The notes under the pieces: model-generated
Database searches by the model: none
What the model saw: the letters and a program-made list of their open reading frames with translations, nothing else
What the model was told of the DNA's origin: nothing
Source of the DNA: Brachynemurus nebulosus
Lineage: Eukaryota; Arthropoda; Insecta; Neuroptera; Myrmeleontidae
DNA: 64,000 nucleotides
Direction of reading: 5' to 3'
Assembly (NCBI GenBank): GCA_035578155.1
Contig: JAPWDM010000013.1
Location: 9,511,527-9,575,526 of the forward strand
Made by a program: the position numbers and the translations under genes
Shown here: one piece after another, positions 12,286 through 24,284 of the stretch
Layout of the letters: each line of letters opens with the position of its first letter
Position numbering within the stretch: position 1 is the first letter of the stretch

Positions 12286-13654
12286 TAACTTTTGTAATAT
12301 AATTTTATAACATTAATTATATCCATCTATGGTAGACTCTTCTAGATGTATCGAAACAACACTAAAGAAAAAATTACTCACGTCTCAATGGATTAATGAA
12401 CTGTCTATAATTAAATAAAGTTAAAACGAGATAACATTTTTATTGAATCGAAAAAAAAGATGAAATATTCGTTTTTATTAGTGCGAAAGACGAAAGTATT
12501 AGAAAGCTATTGAAAATAAGTTAGAGAATGTAGACAGATGTACAGTATATTGAATTAAGATTTAATTAAATAATGTTACGAATGAGATATGAATTTTTAT
12601 TATATTCACTGTCCCGAAATTTACGTACAGCTTAGTCTCTTTTTATGCGACGAGTAGGGACTGCATAAAAAAATCGAACTAAAAGAAGGTTATTCAAAAA
12701 CTTCATAAATAGTTATAAAAAACAGATTATTAAAAAAAAACTGTTTTTATGCCGTGGATAGAGACCGCATAAGAAAAAAGTTTCATAGAAAATATATAAC
12801 TTAGAACGCTCAAAACATCAGGACTTACCTAAAAGTTACTTTTCCAAACAGTATAGGTAAAGGAATAATTTATATATGGGAATATTTTTAAATATATTAT
12901 TACATTCTTATAATATTACAAAAATTGCAACATATGCACATTGCACATACAAAGAAACTGAGTAAGATACTGATAAAATGTTTAAAAACAGTCAATAACT
13001 AACTTGATCGCAAACTAATGATTAAATTTCGTATTTATTCTTACTTTCCATTCTCATTATACACTTTGATCATGCTGGGGACTGCCAACAGAAGTGAAAA
13101 CTCAATATTATGAAATGATAGATATACACAGTTCTAATGTTGCACAACACGTTACCCTTATAACTACAGATTTACTGCTATTATAGCATGTCGGTGACGC
13201 GAACTCACAGAATTTTATCCATCCAAAAAGCGTCCACTGCGCACATGTTGGTGATTGTGTATACGTATACACGTCATACTCATGGCTACAGAAATTCTAT
13301 TAACACTACCAAAAATCCCTCAACGCGCCTAGAAAAGTTTTTACATAAAAGAAATCACACAAAATGTAGATTATATAAATTATAAGCTATAATTGAGCAA
13401 AGTGCCCGAATTTCGGATTCAATTTCTTCAATATGACGTGGTTTTATCGATATTGATCTGCAAAGTATGAAATTTACATATTCGATACTTCATTTTGTAT
13501 TAACAAGGCCTACAGCTTCCGCAAAATAAACCTATCAGGGGATATGGATTAAATTATTATTCAAGGTGTGTTTTTTGGTAATTTTAACTTTTTGCTCCCA
13601 CTCACACCATTTTTGAGTCAAAATTAATACACACATAGCACCGAACACAGTGTG
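12286..13654. other. Intergenic DNA, nothing recognised
   Basis: AT-rich with short ORFs only. No bounded repeat was found. Confidence 0.5.
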
Positions 13655-13990
13655 CTAGTGTACTAGTGTGCTCCAGAAGAGTCACTCATACTCTGCAGAA
13701 TCAGTCACGTAGCACACATGACTCCACACAGTATTGTAATATTCTGTACTTTGTGCGCTATAGCACAGTGTGCTAGTGTGCTCCAGAGGAGTCACTCTGT
13801 CACTATATGTGGAGTCATGTGAGCTAGCATACATCAAAGAGTCACCTCAACTCAGTACTAATATACTCGTATACTGTGCTTTGTACGCTATGGTACAGTG
13901 CTTCAGAAGAGTCACTCGCGGGGAGTCACTCGCGCAGCTAGTCACTCACACTGTGCGGAGTCATATAAAAGAGCCGTCTCGACCCAACAC
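13655..13990 (+). repeat. Tandem array of about 120-bp units rich in GAGTCACTC
   Basis: Three imperfect units share the order TGCTCCAGAAGAGTCACTC, then ACTCCACA or GGAGTCAT, then an ACTAATA/GTACTTTGTGCGCTAT segment. The first unit starts near 13655, the second near 13760 and the third near 13895. GAGTCACTC occurs several times and resembles an AP-1/bZIP half-site (TGAGTCA). The array is less AT-rich than its surroundings and ends with TATAAAAG at about 13965. An ORF through the array is a by-product of the repeat. Confidence 0.6.
13963..13972 (+). promoter_or_regulatory. Possible TATA box at the end of the GAGTCACTC array
   Basis: ATATAAAAGA is a good TATA match directly downstream of the bZIP-like sites. 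No gene could be followed downstream of it, so the role is only a possibility. Confidence 0.25.
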
Positions 13991-14825
13991 TAATACGAGT
14001 ACGTATGTATTAGCTCGATGTGTATAGCAATTGATTACCGTTAATGAAATTGGACAAACACATAACTAATACATACATGAAGAGTGTAGACTAATATGAT
14101 GATGATTTAAGGCAGATTATTGGTGATGTATACATATATGTTGTCCTGTTTGTAGTCCTGTAATCCTGCACGTTGTCCTTGTAGTATGTTATTGCATTAG
14201 TGCGGTTGATTGCACACAACTGATCAAAATGAAATTTACATTCATGATTTAATCTAACGATGATTAATAATTATGATTAGATTTTCCCGATGATCTGGCT
14301 CGCATTAATTTTAATTTTAAATTAACTTACAGCCATGTAATTCAAAATCGAAATAGGCGTACATATGTGAATAAATATGAGGAGAGAGGTTTCGTGTAGG
14401 TACCTGTGGGGAATCAATATTATTTTTTTTAAATAAAGAAATGAAAATGGTCAGAGCTCTTAGTTGGGAAAGGACTATTGCATCCTTCATAACCTAGCGG
14501 AGTCATACGAAGTAGGTATATACTTCAGATCATTAAATGATGTTTTTTATTTTGTTTCAAGTGCTCTTAAACTTAGAAGCCTTATTTTTAATGAGTATAT
14601 TTTATTTATTATTGTTGTTAATTAATTTTTGTTATTGTTGTTAATTAACTATTATAATTATTTTATTGTTACTGCTGTTATTTTCTGTTATTTTATATTT
14701 ATTTATTTTTTTTATTTACCTTTAAATTATATAGTAATATTATTTATACATGAATTTATCTATTACTCACTATCATTATTCATTAATCATTAATTCATTA
14801 TATTATATGTATTTATTTGTGTATA
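13991..14825. other. Intergenic AT-rich DNA
   Basis: No gene seen. From about 14600 it becomes low-complexity TTATT/ATTTATT sequence leading into a retroelement-like tail. Confidence 0.5.
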
Positions 14826-14912
14826 TGTACTATTCGAACTCCTTTGTAAGAGACAAAGTCTTAAACAAATAAATTTTATTTATTTATTTTATTTATTTAT
14901 TTATATATTTCA
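14826..14912 (+). repeat. Likely 3' tail of a non-LTR retrotransposon
   Basis: The sequence runs ACTCCTTTGTAAGAGACAAAG, then AAACAAATAAATTTTATTT, then an (ATTT)n tail. A short conserved 3' UTR ending in AATAAA and a simple-repeat tail is the usual remnant of a 5'-truncated LINE. No reverse transcriptase sequence remains. Confidence 0.4.
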
Positions 14913-15123
14913 GATCAAAAAATTTTAGAACAACTTCAAGACGTTTATTTTTTAGATTTCTGTCTAAAACAGATATGTATCTTCTACATCACTTCGCCGG
15001 AAAGGCGCTGATAAAGGACTGATATATAAGTATTTATAAATAACAGTCAAAGGAAAACAATGAAAAAGACCATTTCGCTCAAACGTTCAACAAAGAATCA
15101 AAGCTTATTTTTTTTTTTTTTTT

Positions 15124-15243
15124 CAGTGATCCTTAATCACTGTCACCCTACTACTCAGTGATCCATAGTCACTGTAATCTTACTACTCAGTGAGACACAA
15201 TCATTACTACCCAGTTCTCCATAATCACTATGATTTTACTACC
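15124..15243 (+). repeat. 32-bp minisatellite, about four copies
   Basis: Units begin CAGTGATCC and end CTACTACT. Copies start at 15124 and 15156, then a shortened one at about 15188, then one at about 15212. Each unit holds a small inverted pair (CAGTGATC / AATCACTG), so each can form a short hairpin. A poly(T) run precedes the array. Confidence 0.7.
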
Positions 15244-16801
15244 CAAATTCTCTTTGGATCTCTGACACCTTAATGGACAACTTCGATCTCACGTTAGCTT
15301 GTCTTATAATTCAATAGTATTTGAGAAGAAATTTCTTCGGAATTCTGGGCAATTTAATATAATATAGTCTACGTCAGCCTGGCATTGTTTAGTTCCCAAT
15401 AGTAAATAAATTTTCAAAATCGGTCGGATAGTTTATTAAGGAGCTTTTGGAGACAATTTTGCACCGTTTAACTTTTTAACAGTGAAAAGATTTTCAAAAT
15501 CGGTTCAGTACTTTTTGAGTTTACTTTGGACATAATAAGGATTAAATTTTTTCTTAAATTCCTTCTTGTTTTCCGACATATATGAAAAATGTTCATTAGC
15601 GAATTGTATTACGTAACAGCGTCGCGTCTTTTTCAATTGAATTTTTATCTGTTTTATTCTGGCACGGTAAATAATCTCAACCAATTTATTTTAGCTTACT
15701 GATTTGCTGCCATACACACCACTGATTATACAATAGAATAATCGGATTCAGTTTGCTACAGATATTTCAATTTAACAGTTAAACTTGTACGTATGATATG
15801 TACCTAATATTATTATGTACGATATGCTCCAGAGCAGTGACTCTTAATCTTTTGTAGTTTCGGTTCAGTAAAATTTTGGATAATTTTATGCGGATCGGTC
15901 ACATACGGGAGCATACAAGACGTTTTCTTAATTCCAAGAATTTTTTAACTTTATTGGAAACTCAAAAATACAAGAAAGTCAAATATTGGTAATTATAATG
16001 GCTTTTACGTAAATTTATACTTTTAAAACTATACTTTCTATGTTCAAAGAATAAATATTTCGTTGATTTTTTTCTTTGATTGAAAAATAAAATATTTTTT
16101 TTTTGATTCATAAAAATATTTCTTTGACTACTGAAAAAAAAACTTTAAAAAAATATTTTTTTGATTTAAAGAAATATTTTTTTGATTCATGGAAAAAAAG
16201 AACCAAAGAAACAAATCTTTGAACAAATAAATCGTTCTGAGAGTGTAGACATTCGCTTTTTACAGAAATTCAAAAGAAAATACCCATTAAGTGAAATACT
16301 CTGATTGAATATTTGAAATATTACTTAGTTTCCTTCTTATTCGGAAGTGTCTATTCTAAAATTTTATTGGCAACCTAGGAATAATCAATACCAAATTTCC
16401 TATTATAGATCAACTCAACTTTAACCTAAACTAGTTGTTTACAAATCCTTTGAATTTACTCATTTTTTTTTAAATTTAAAATAGACATTGTATTGAATTG
16501 TTTCACATATCATTTTTGCGGGAGTTTCGCGAACCAACAGTTGAGGAGCACTGCTCTAGAGGCAACAGAGAGAAAATTTATGCGTGCATGCAGCAAGCTG
16601 ATAAGGTTATTAAAAATTGAATTAGTAGGTTTGTAATAAAGGAATTTATTACTAATATCAAACTCTAGTCGTTTCCGGAATGGACTGCTCTCTGTTGAAA
16701 TTATTACAAGTGTCAAGTCGAATCAATAGTTTTGAAAGTATAAAATTTATAATTGAATTCATAGAAGTTATTATATTGCTTAACATAACATCCTGCATAA
16801 T
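15244..16801. other. Intergenic DNA with an A/T direct-repeat patch
   Basis: No gene seen. At 16030-16250, motifs like AAATATTTTTTTGATT recur and the patch ends in TCGTTCTGAGAGTG, which resembles one terminus of a MITE. The partner end was not convincing. Confidence 0.4.
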
Positions 16802-17180
16802 ATAGCGAATGTCCGTTTATAAAAATTAATTTTTCTCGGAAACTAGTTGACATAAAAGAATAGTTTAAAGACCTTTTTTATGTAATTTTTTCTCCTCTTT
16901 TAAATGGTGTAAAAAAAATTCGCAAAAATTTTTGAATAAGTGGAAATTTTGGCAAAAAACTAATTTCGTGCAAGAACAAAAACCATGTTCCGGGCATCGG
17001 ACATGTCTGGCTAACGAACTTGTCCAACGGCTTGGGACCAACATTTTCACCAAATTTCGTAAACCTAAATATTAGTTTCGGTTTCTAGGGATCTCAAAAC
17101 AAATTTCTGCCATAGGCCCGGGCTCAAGTCGCGTCATGACAGTGGCTGTAATACCTGAATTCCATTCTGGAAATTCGTTA
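16802..17180 (-). repeat. Interspersed repeat family R, copy 2 (without microsatellite)
   Basis: It shares the TAGCGAATKTCC terminus, the CTCGGAAACTAGTTGACA block and the internal sequence of family R. The part corresponding to the CA/TA microsatellite is missing: sequence jumps from the CACCAAATTTCGTAAA block straight to GGTTTCTAGGGATCT. That suggests an internal deletion. Confidence 0.7.
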
Positions 17181-18816
17181 AAAAACATATTTTTATTTTC
17201 TAAGGGACTATCAGGTTAATTTTTAACATAATTTATTACTAATTGTTAACATTTTCATGGTAATGACAGTTTTATTATTAACAATTAAATAATTTATTAA
17301 TGAATTTATAATTATTTTATTATCAATTAAATTTTTGTATTTTATTTAAACATTACATAAATTTTCAAAAGATGTTGTTTCCTTATTTTTCATAATAATG
17401 ATAATAAATTGTTTATATTTAATGGTGCATTTATAAATTATTATTTTATTATTAATCATTTAATTATAAAACAAAAATAAATTTATCTGCAGTAAATTTA
17501 TCTATTTTCTGAAATTTTATTACCTATACATTCTCTCATTCTCCCGTGAAAGTTATGAGAAAACTATGGGCACGTTTTTAACAATACAATAATAAATACA
17601 GTCGGCACTATGAAAGTGTCATAGCACGGGACTAAAATCACAGTTTCATAGTAAGATAAAAAAAAAAATATGTAGACGCCACGAACTAATTTAGTGCTAT
17701 GTACCTGTACTACGACAATAACAAAATAAACACTCTGGGTGTACTTACATGCAGCATTTGATTGTGTTTGCCACACCAGAGTGGTGAGAGTAATTTTGGT
17801 TGTAACCCTTTGGTAGTGCACAGTTTCATAGTGGCTACTGTAATATCGTTTTTCCAAGGCTCTGGAGAAAGAAATTTCGTAACTAATAATGTCGTCATTT
17901 TGAACACCTAACCTAGAATCTATTTCTATCTATATGTAATTTTAAACAATACTTCTCTGAGTAGACGTATACAAGTAGTTTTTATTTGATTTACCCAGAT
18001 TATCCAGAATAAATCAATTATTATTTGAAAAAATTTAAATTGATATTTAAACTGTGTCGAATAATATTCATATAACATCAGATATACTGTGAGAAAATTG
18101 AATAAATTGGACAAAATAATCTAATTGTTTGAATCTGTTGATTATTTTAAATTAGTAGTTCATTGCTTAGTACCGTTACTAAACTTTTGTTAGATAGTTC
18201 AATTTTTTTTTCACTATTTTGGCTACCCGTACTTAAATTATGCGTGGATAGTCCGTCACCCTTTTAAGCGTCACAAATTTTTTCAACTATACTTCAACCC
18301 AAAAAACATCCATGTACTCTATATGATGCTACATATATATCAATAATTCATGTCAACATGTATATGTGTCGAAAATTTACATGATTAGCAGCAGATGTTG
18401 ACACACAGTGGACACACTCTCTATGTTTGTGTATTTACACTCGCGTCACGCGTGTATGTACTGAGCGTCACGGGTGTCATAACAGATTCGTCGGTGACAT
18501 GAAGTTTATGTAATTGTAATGACAACATGAATGAACACAGACTGGTAGACATGTTTCAATTTCAACAAGTACGTATATATGTACATAATTATGAATTTAT
18601 GAAATATGTGGTAATTAATGAGTATAACTTTGCCTTTGAGTTGTACAGATTATATGTAGAACATAAAAATACATTCAATTTTTGTCGCAAACGAAGAAAA
18701 AAGAACAAAAACTACTTCTTAATTTTTTCTGGAAAATTAAAATTAAAACAGAATTCATAATTTCTCTACTAAGTATACTAATGTCTACTAAGGATACTAA
18801 GTGTATTATTAAATAA
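17181..18816. other. Intergenic DNA, nothing recognised
   Basis: Several short ORFs (60-97 codons) show no domain or splice evidence. No bounded repeat was found. Confidence 0.5.
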
Positions 18817-20535
18817 GGATATTATTAAATAATTTTTACCAACAATTTTTTATTTGATCCACCCATTTCAATTCATATTTTTATGATACCTAGGTACTAC
18901 GGTACCACATAGTAAGGTATCATAAAATATGAATTGAAATGGGTGGATCAAATAAAAAATTGTTGGTAAAAATTATTTAATAATACCAAATTTAATGGTA
19001 TGTTATCTCCTTCTAACTTTCATTCAGTATACACAAATCCGTAAGTGAAATCTTATATAATTTGTCAATTGAAATAAGTGAGAAAACCAAAAAATGAAAT
19101 AAAACTTTATTTACGTATAGTATATTTATTTAGTTTAAAAATGACGTCATAATCATCTCTTTTCAATTTATGACGCTAGTTGTCCTTTAAAAAAATTATA
19201 CGATACTGATCCTTAAAATAGTACATAAATTAAGTTTTTTCCACTGTTTCTTTTTCTCATTCTTTTCAATTGCCAAATTATATAAGATTTCACTTACGGA
19301 TTTGTGTATACTGAATGAAAGTTAGAAAAAGATAACATACCATTAAATTAGGTATTATTAAATAATTTTTACCAATAATTTTTTATTTGACCCACCCCAT
19401 TTCAATTCATATTTTTATGATACCTTACTGTGGTATGTTACTACCTATGTATCATAAAAATATGAATTGAAATGGGTGGGTCAAATAAAAAATTATTGGT
19501 AAAAATTATTTAATAATACCTAATTTAATGGTATGTTATCTTTTTCTAACTTTCATTCAATATACACAAATCCGTAAGTAAAATCTTATATAATTTGACA
19601 ACTGAAAAGAATTAGAAAAAGAAAAAATGGAAATAAACTTAATTTATGTACTATTTTAAGGATCAGTATCGTATAATTTTTTTAAAGGACAGCTAGCGTC
19701 ATAAATTGAAAAGAGATGATAATGACGTCATCTCTAAACTAAATAAATATATAGTATATTTTTTTAGTTTAGAAATGACGTCATTGTCATCTCTTTTCAA
19801 TTTATGATGCATGCTGTCCTTTAAAAAAATTATACGATACTGATCCTTAAAATAGTACATAAATTAAGTTTATTTCCATTTTTTCTATTTCTCTCTTATT
19901 CCAGTTGTCAAATTATATAAGACTTCACTTACGGATTTGTGTATACCGACTGAAAGTAAGAAAGAAATAACATAACATTTTTTTAGGTACTATTAAATAA
20001 TTTTTAACAAAAAAAAAAAAAAGATGTATTATTTTTTATTTGATCCACCCATTTCAATTCATATTTTTATGATACTTTACAGTGGTACCTTACTACCGAG
20101 GTATCATAAAAATATGAATTGAAATGGGTGGGTCAAATAAAAAATAATACATCCTTTTTTTGGTTTTCTTGTTAAAAATTATTTAATAGTACCTAACTAA
20201 ATGGTATGTTATTTCTTTCTTACTTTCAGTCGGTATACACAAAACCGTAAGTGAAATCTTATATAATTTGACAACTGCAACAAGAGAGAAATAGAAAAAA
20301 TGAAAATCAATTTATGTACTATTTTAAGGATCATTATTGTATAATTTTTTTAAAGGACAGCTAGCGTCATAAATTGAAAAGAGATGATAATGACGTCATT
20401 TCTAAACTAAATAAATATACTTTACTATTTTAAGGATCAGTATCGTTTAATATTTTTAAAGAACATCTAGCATTATAAATTGAAGAGATGATAATGACGT
20501 CATTTTTAAACTAAAAAAATATACTATAGTAGAGA
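18817..20535. repeat. Chain of alternating long palindromes
   Basis: Three copies of a hairpin with roughly 70-75-bp arms lie centred near 18905, 19430 and 20085. The arms carry TTTATTTGATCCACCCATTT and its complement. Between and after them lies a second palindrome family whose arms carry ACACAAATCCGTAAGTGAAA and its complement. The one centred near 19747 is the longest, with arms of over 200 bp meeting around TGACGTCA sequences. The last unit (20200-20535) is a half with a partial duplication. Nearly every base has a complementary partner in the array. No protein frame is present. It could be a multimer of a foldback transposon or a hairpin-RNA locus. Confidence 0.8.
19141..20501. promoter_or_regulatory. 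Five perfect TGACGTCA (CRE-type) octamers in the palindrome chain
   Basis: TGACGTCA occurs at 19142-19149, 19723-19730, 19776-19783, 20391-20398 and 20494-20501, all near the inner ends of the second palindrome family. The octamer is the consensus for CREB/ATF bZIP proteins. Its copies are related by duplication, so multiplicity alone does not prove function. Confidence 0.4.
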
Positions 20536-21366
20536 TACTTTTATGGACGTAGTATTTTAGAGGGGGGGATGAACGGGATGAACTAAAACACCGATTGTAC
20601 AGTACCTAACTAATTGTAAGTATTGACCGCACACTATTTTCGTCACCTCCATGGTATACATTGTCACCTAAATATTTTGAAATGTAGGTAGCTATGAACC
20701 GTGTGGACAGAATACCATTTAATGGAATGAACACACATCGTTTCTGTCTGCTAACCGATCACGGTTTAAACCGGAAATTGAAATGTCAGTGTCAAAATGT
20801 GGCAGTGGCAATTCACTACTATGTTGGTTATGTTATATATTATGTGGATAGTGTTTTGTCTATTTAATTTACATGACCATGTGCAAAGTTCGTGTACCTA
20901 GGACAGTTATTTCTAGGACAGTTGTGAAGAGTGATAGCTTCTTTAACAGCCCAACCCATAATTGACCACGTTATTACGGTGGGAAAGTTAACTTTAAGAA
21001 GTGGTTTTCTTAATTATTAAAGGAAACTAAATATATAAAATAACAATAAGACAATTGTCTATGAACCATTTTCTCTCTAAATATTAAAGTAAAATATGCT
21101 ATCAAGGAATTGAGAGTGATTTTAAAAAATATCCAGGGTCGTTATGTGGCAACAATGTAGTATCTTGTAGAGATTATTCCACAAGTATTTCGTTGCCAAT
21201 TTCATGATGATACATTTAATAACATAGGAGATTTTGAAAAAATTTCCTGTGTTGGTTTTTCTGAACATAGTGAAAATTATATTTAGGGCAACTTATTTTT
21301 AGAAATTATAACTATTTTTATTTTAGTAATGTCAATTTTAAAAATTCCGGATTGAAAAATTAATTT
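20536..21366. other. Intergenic DNA, nothing recognised
   Basis: No supported gene. It separates the palindrome chain from the duplicated gene block. Confidence 0.5.
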
Positions 21367-22574
21367 GAAAAAAAAAAGTTTGTTAACCGTTTTATTTCTA
21401 TCTTTAACTTTATTTACTTTCGCTTCTGTTAAATTTATTTGAAATTTCCCGCCAAAATTTTTATATTTTTTAAGATTCTGTATATATATAATAGGAATTT
21501 TTACTTATATTCCGGAAAGAATACCAGGATTCTCTTTGGGAACGTACTAAAATTTTATTAAAATTCGACAAGTAAAAATAGAAACGGCTTATAATGGGTT
21601 AATGCTTCATGAAAAACTTTACTAGAGTTGGAGAAATTGATCAGTCAATGTTTCAATTTTTGAATTTTCTACGCATGTCAGCTTTATAAATTTTAAGATA
21701 GGGAAATACCATGAAGACGTGTTGCAAAATGATTGCTTGATGTTCAGTATGGTCGATTATTATGATTCATTTCAGTAGTGCTAAAAATAAATTTTATAAT
21801 CTGTTCATGTAAGGCTACATTCAATATTAAGTTCAAGTCTGACAGCATCTGTAATTATAATTCAATATAGTTTATAAATATTACAACAGAATTTACTTTT
21901 ATCAATTTCCATTATTGCAGTGTTTACAAAATTCAGTACTAGAACTATTTTTTATAGTTCAAATTTCTATTTTGCGGGTAATTTTACACAAAGGCTCAAA
22001 GTGGAATTCTTATTTAGTGACTTTTAGTGAGTCTCGAGGTCGAAACTAGTAAATAAATAGGTACGAAAACTATTATTATTTGTGACCAGATTCATTGTTT
22101 ATGAATTAGCACTGAAAAAAAATGAACAAAAACAGTAATTTCTTGTTCAAGTATGTCCCTCTATACAACAATGTCAGTCCCGATTAAATTCCGATCTCAA
22201 GAGCGGGATTAAGACTTTAAAATTCTGAAATATAGAAGATAGAATTTTAATAACCGCATCACTTCCCTACAAGCAATAAATTTTGTAATAACCATTTTTA
22301 TTGAAAATCCCATAATTTTTGCAGATACTTAAAAAAAAGTTATTGGCGTATGTTTTAGAAAATGAAAGAAATCTTAACCAGTGCACACAATACGTTGAAC
22401 TACATTCAATAATTCTCCAGTTATTAAACTTTAAATTCGTTTTAGGTGTACTTTAGTGTAGTGTATACTTTATCTCATTCTGATGTCTAAACCTTTGAAC
22501 CATTAATTATTTAAACACTGTATTAAAATATAGTTTTACTCTTTAGTGACAGGCAGAATTTTTATTAATACAAC

Positions 22575-22660
22575 AAAGTACTGTTATATATTGGAAAATA
22601 TCAGTTTTTAAACTGGTAATTTGGCCACAGTTCAGCCTTAGTTATAGTGTAATTAGTGGT
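22575..22660 (+). promoter_or_regulatory. Conserved promoter block of gene A
   Basis: A TATATA sequence (about 22585) is followed by AAACTGGTAATTTGGCCACA, GTTCAGCCTTAGT and AGTGTAAT, ending within 20 bases of the start codon. The same order occurs before genes B and C. The short distance to the ATG implies a short 5' leader. The initiator position is not determinable by eye. Confidence 0.6.
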
Positions 22661-22675
22661 AATTAATGATAAAAA

Positions 22676-23423
22676 ATGGATACTTTAGTTTTGAACAGAT
22701 TGACTTCATATCTCATATTGATTATTTTCGGTTATCTAACGATAAGGATGCTTAATGGTAAATTTTATCGGTAAAAATTATACATCTTAATTAACGTTGT
22801 TAGAAAATGGATATATGGTTTAAAATACTAAAAATATATTTATTTATTTTTTTAAGGCATTCCGTTTAAAGAATGTATAATAGATTTTCGATTTGTGAGT
22901 GAAAACTCGCCAGTTTTTGTGTGGATCAACCCAAGCACATCATTTCTAGAAGTAATTGAGCCAGATGCTGCCGATCCAAGAATCTTCGTGGAACTCAATA
23001 CGACTATTAGTACATTCTGTTCGAAAAAACGAAATAATTTTACGTCAAATTTTGAACTTATTGATCTAAAATGTAAGTACAACTGTTTAGTGTGAAACTG
23101 ATTCTTCAGTTTTTTTTTTGCAGGGTGTTTAATAAAATTTTTTGCTTTTAGCACAAGGTGTCAATTTGACTTGTACAACAAAAGGATGGCTTAATATGTT
23201 GGATGATACAATTTTGTCAGATTATGATATATATCGATTGTGCGACAAAAAATACGGGTTTCCCGAATTTAAATTCCCTCGTGGATTTTCTACTTATTTA
23301 CTTGACAAAATTGGTTACTACATAAGTGACAATATCGCTCCAAAATGGACATATCTATTTTCTATAATTATAATTTTTTCCATTGGGGAAGTAGCATACC
23401 TGGATGCAATGGTACAAGACTGA
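22676..23423 (+). CDS. Gene A: small membrane-anchored cysteine-containing ectodomain protein, 3 exons
   Basis: The function is unknown. Exons are 22676-22757, 22857-23072 and 23152-23423. Introns are 99 and 79 bases, both phase 1, with donors GTAAAT and GTAAGTAC and acceptors TTTAAG and TTTTAG. The spliced frame is 570 bases (189 residues). Residues 1-28 form a hydrophobic signal-peptide-like start (LTSYLILIIFGYL). The ectodomain then shows KECIIDF, PVFVWINP, EVIEPDAA, LNTTISTFC, LTCTTKGWLNM and RLCDKK, which gives four cysteines and N-glycosylation-type NTT and NFT sites. A hydrophobic stretch near the C terminus (YLFSIIIIFSIGEVAYL) predicts one membrane anchor. AATAAA at 23446-23451 could be the poly(A) signal. 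Cysteine spacing resembles the N-terminal domain that precedes the nuclease domain in insect DNA/RNA non-specific endonucleases. No nuclease motif is present, so that link is only an inference. Confidence 0.75.
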
Positions 23424-23460
23424 AGCAACAAACAATATTAATAAGAATAAAGTGATAAAA

Positions 23461-23569
23461 AAATATTTTAAAAAAATTATAAAATAAATATAAATAAACA
23501 ATTAATTATATGTATTAGAAATGTTATTCGTTTATATGTTTAAAAAAACCTTCACAGCTATCACACTAA
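23461..23569. other. Gene A 3' flank
   Basis: A/T-rich sequence after the likely poly(A) signal. Nothing else is recognised. Confidence 0.4.
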
Positions 23570-24165
23570 CAAGTAAAGGTCCCGAGGCCGGACCTATCGA
23601 TTTTGATGAAACTTAAATATGTTCTAGAACACTAAAAACTAAGGGACACGTATCTTTTTTATCTGCGGAAAAACGGTTTGAAGGGGTGAAATCGCCCTCC
23701 AAAAATTGGGGTAAAAATTTAATTTTTCAAATATCTCGAAAACAGTAAGAGATAGGGCAAAAGTTTAAATTGGCGATATTACTCTTTTTTAAAGAACTAT
23801 CTATTGATATACAATTTGTTCAAATTACATCAACAGGGGTGGTTGGGGGTTAAAATTTGGGGGTTAATTTTGCAAAAAGGGGGTGAAAAATAAACAATAT
23901 AAAAATTTTGTTTACAGATTTGAAATCTACATCAAAAAATATAATTGACCTGTTTTTGCTCAACATCCTAATGTTAAGTCTAGGGGTAGTTAACTAGAGG
24001 GTGACTATGTCGAATAATCGTACTATTTGGGTATTTGCGTACCTGTATATTTTTTTTCTAAATAATTAAACAACACTAAAAAGACCTAAGTAAAATAGTT
24101 AATTAAAAATATCAAAAAACCCGACTGCGTAAAAAGCAAACTAAAACGGTGAAAACAAGATGAAA
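23570..24165 (+). repeat. Probable interspersed repeat of unknown class
   Basis: The block GGTCCCGAGGCCGGACCTAT onward, with runs such as GGGGTGGTTGGGGGTTAAAA and a polypurine/polypyrimidine character, differs from surrounding DNA and resembles transposon-derived sequence in style. I see no terminal repeats, target duplication or second copy in the window. Confidence 0.3.
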
Positions 24166-24167
24166 TA

Positions 24168-24284
24168 GAGAAAGAGAAGAATGAATAAAAAGTAAAGCAG
24201 TCGGAGGCATCAAACTTTTCTGTTTAACTAGTACAACAGGTATGCCTCAGACTGCTTTACTTTTTATTCATTCTTCTGTTTCTC
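24168..24284. repeat. Hairpin with about 42-bp arms abutting a piggyBac-like fragment
   Basis: The left arm (24168-24210) contains GAATGAATAAAAAGTAAAGC and the right arm (24242-24284) is its near-perfect complement, separated by about 31 bases. The right arm ends exactly where homology to the piggyBac-like MITE begins. This could be the terminus of another element or a pre-miRNA-like stem. Confidence 0.7.

Larger units (their letters stand above)
21367..23460 (+). repeat. Segmental duplication, copy A (contains gene A)
   Basis: From AAAAAGTTTGTTAACC onward the sequence aligns in order with 27072-30880, through more than 1.3 kb of upstream DNA, promoter, exons and introns of gene A. Copy A lacks the foldback retroelement, the intron-1 element and the downstream hAT element found in copy B. 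It therefore gives approximate empty-site sequences for them. Confidence 0.85.

Noticed and set aside
17564..17907. 97- and 65-codon minus-strand frames
   Set aside because: Overlapping frames with no recognisable motif. The repeated AGTTTCATAGT strings suggest repeat-derived sequence.
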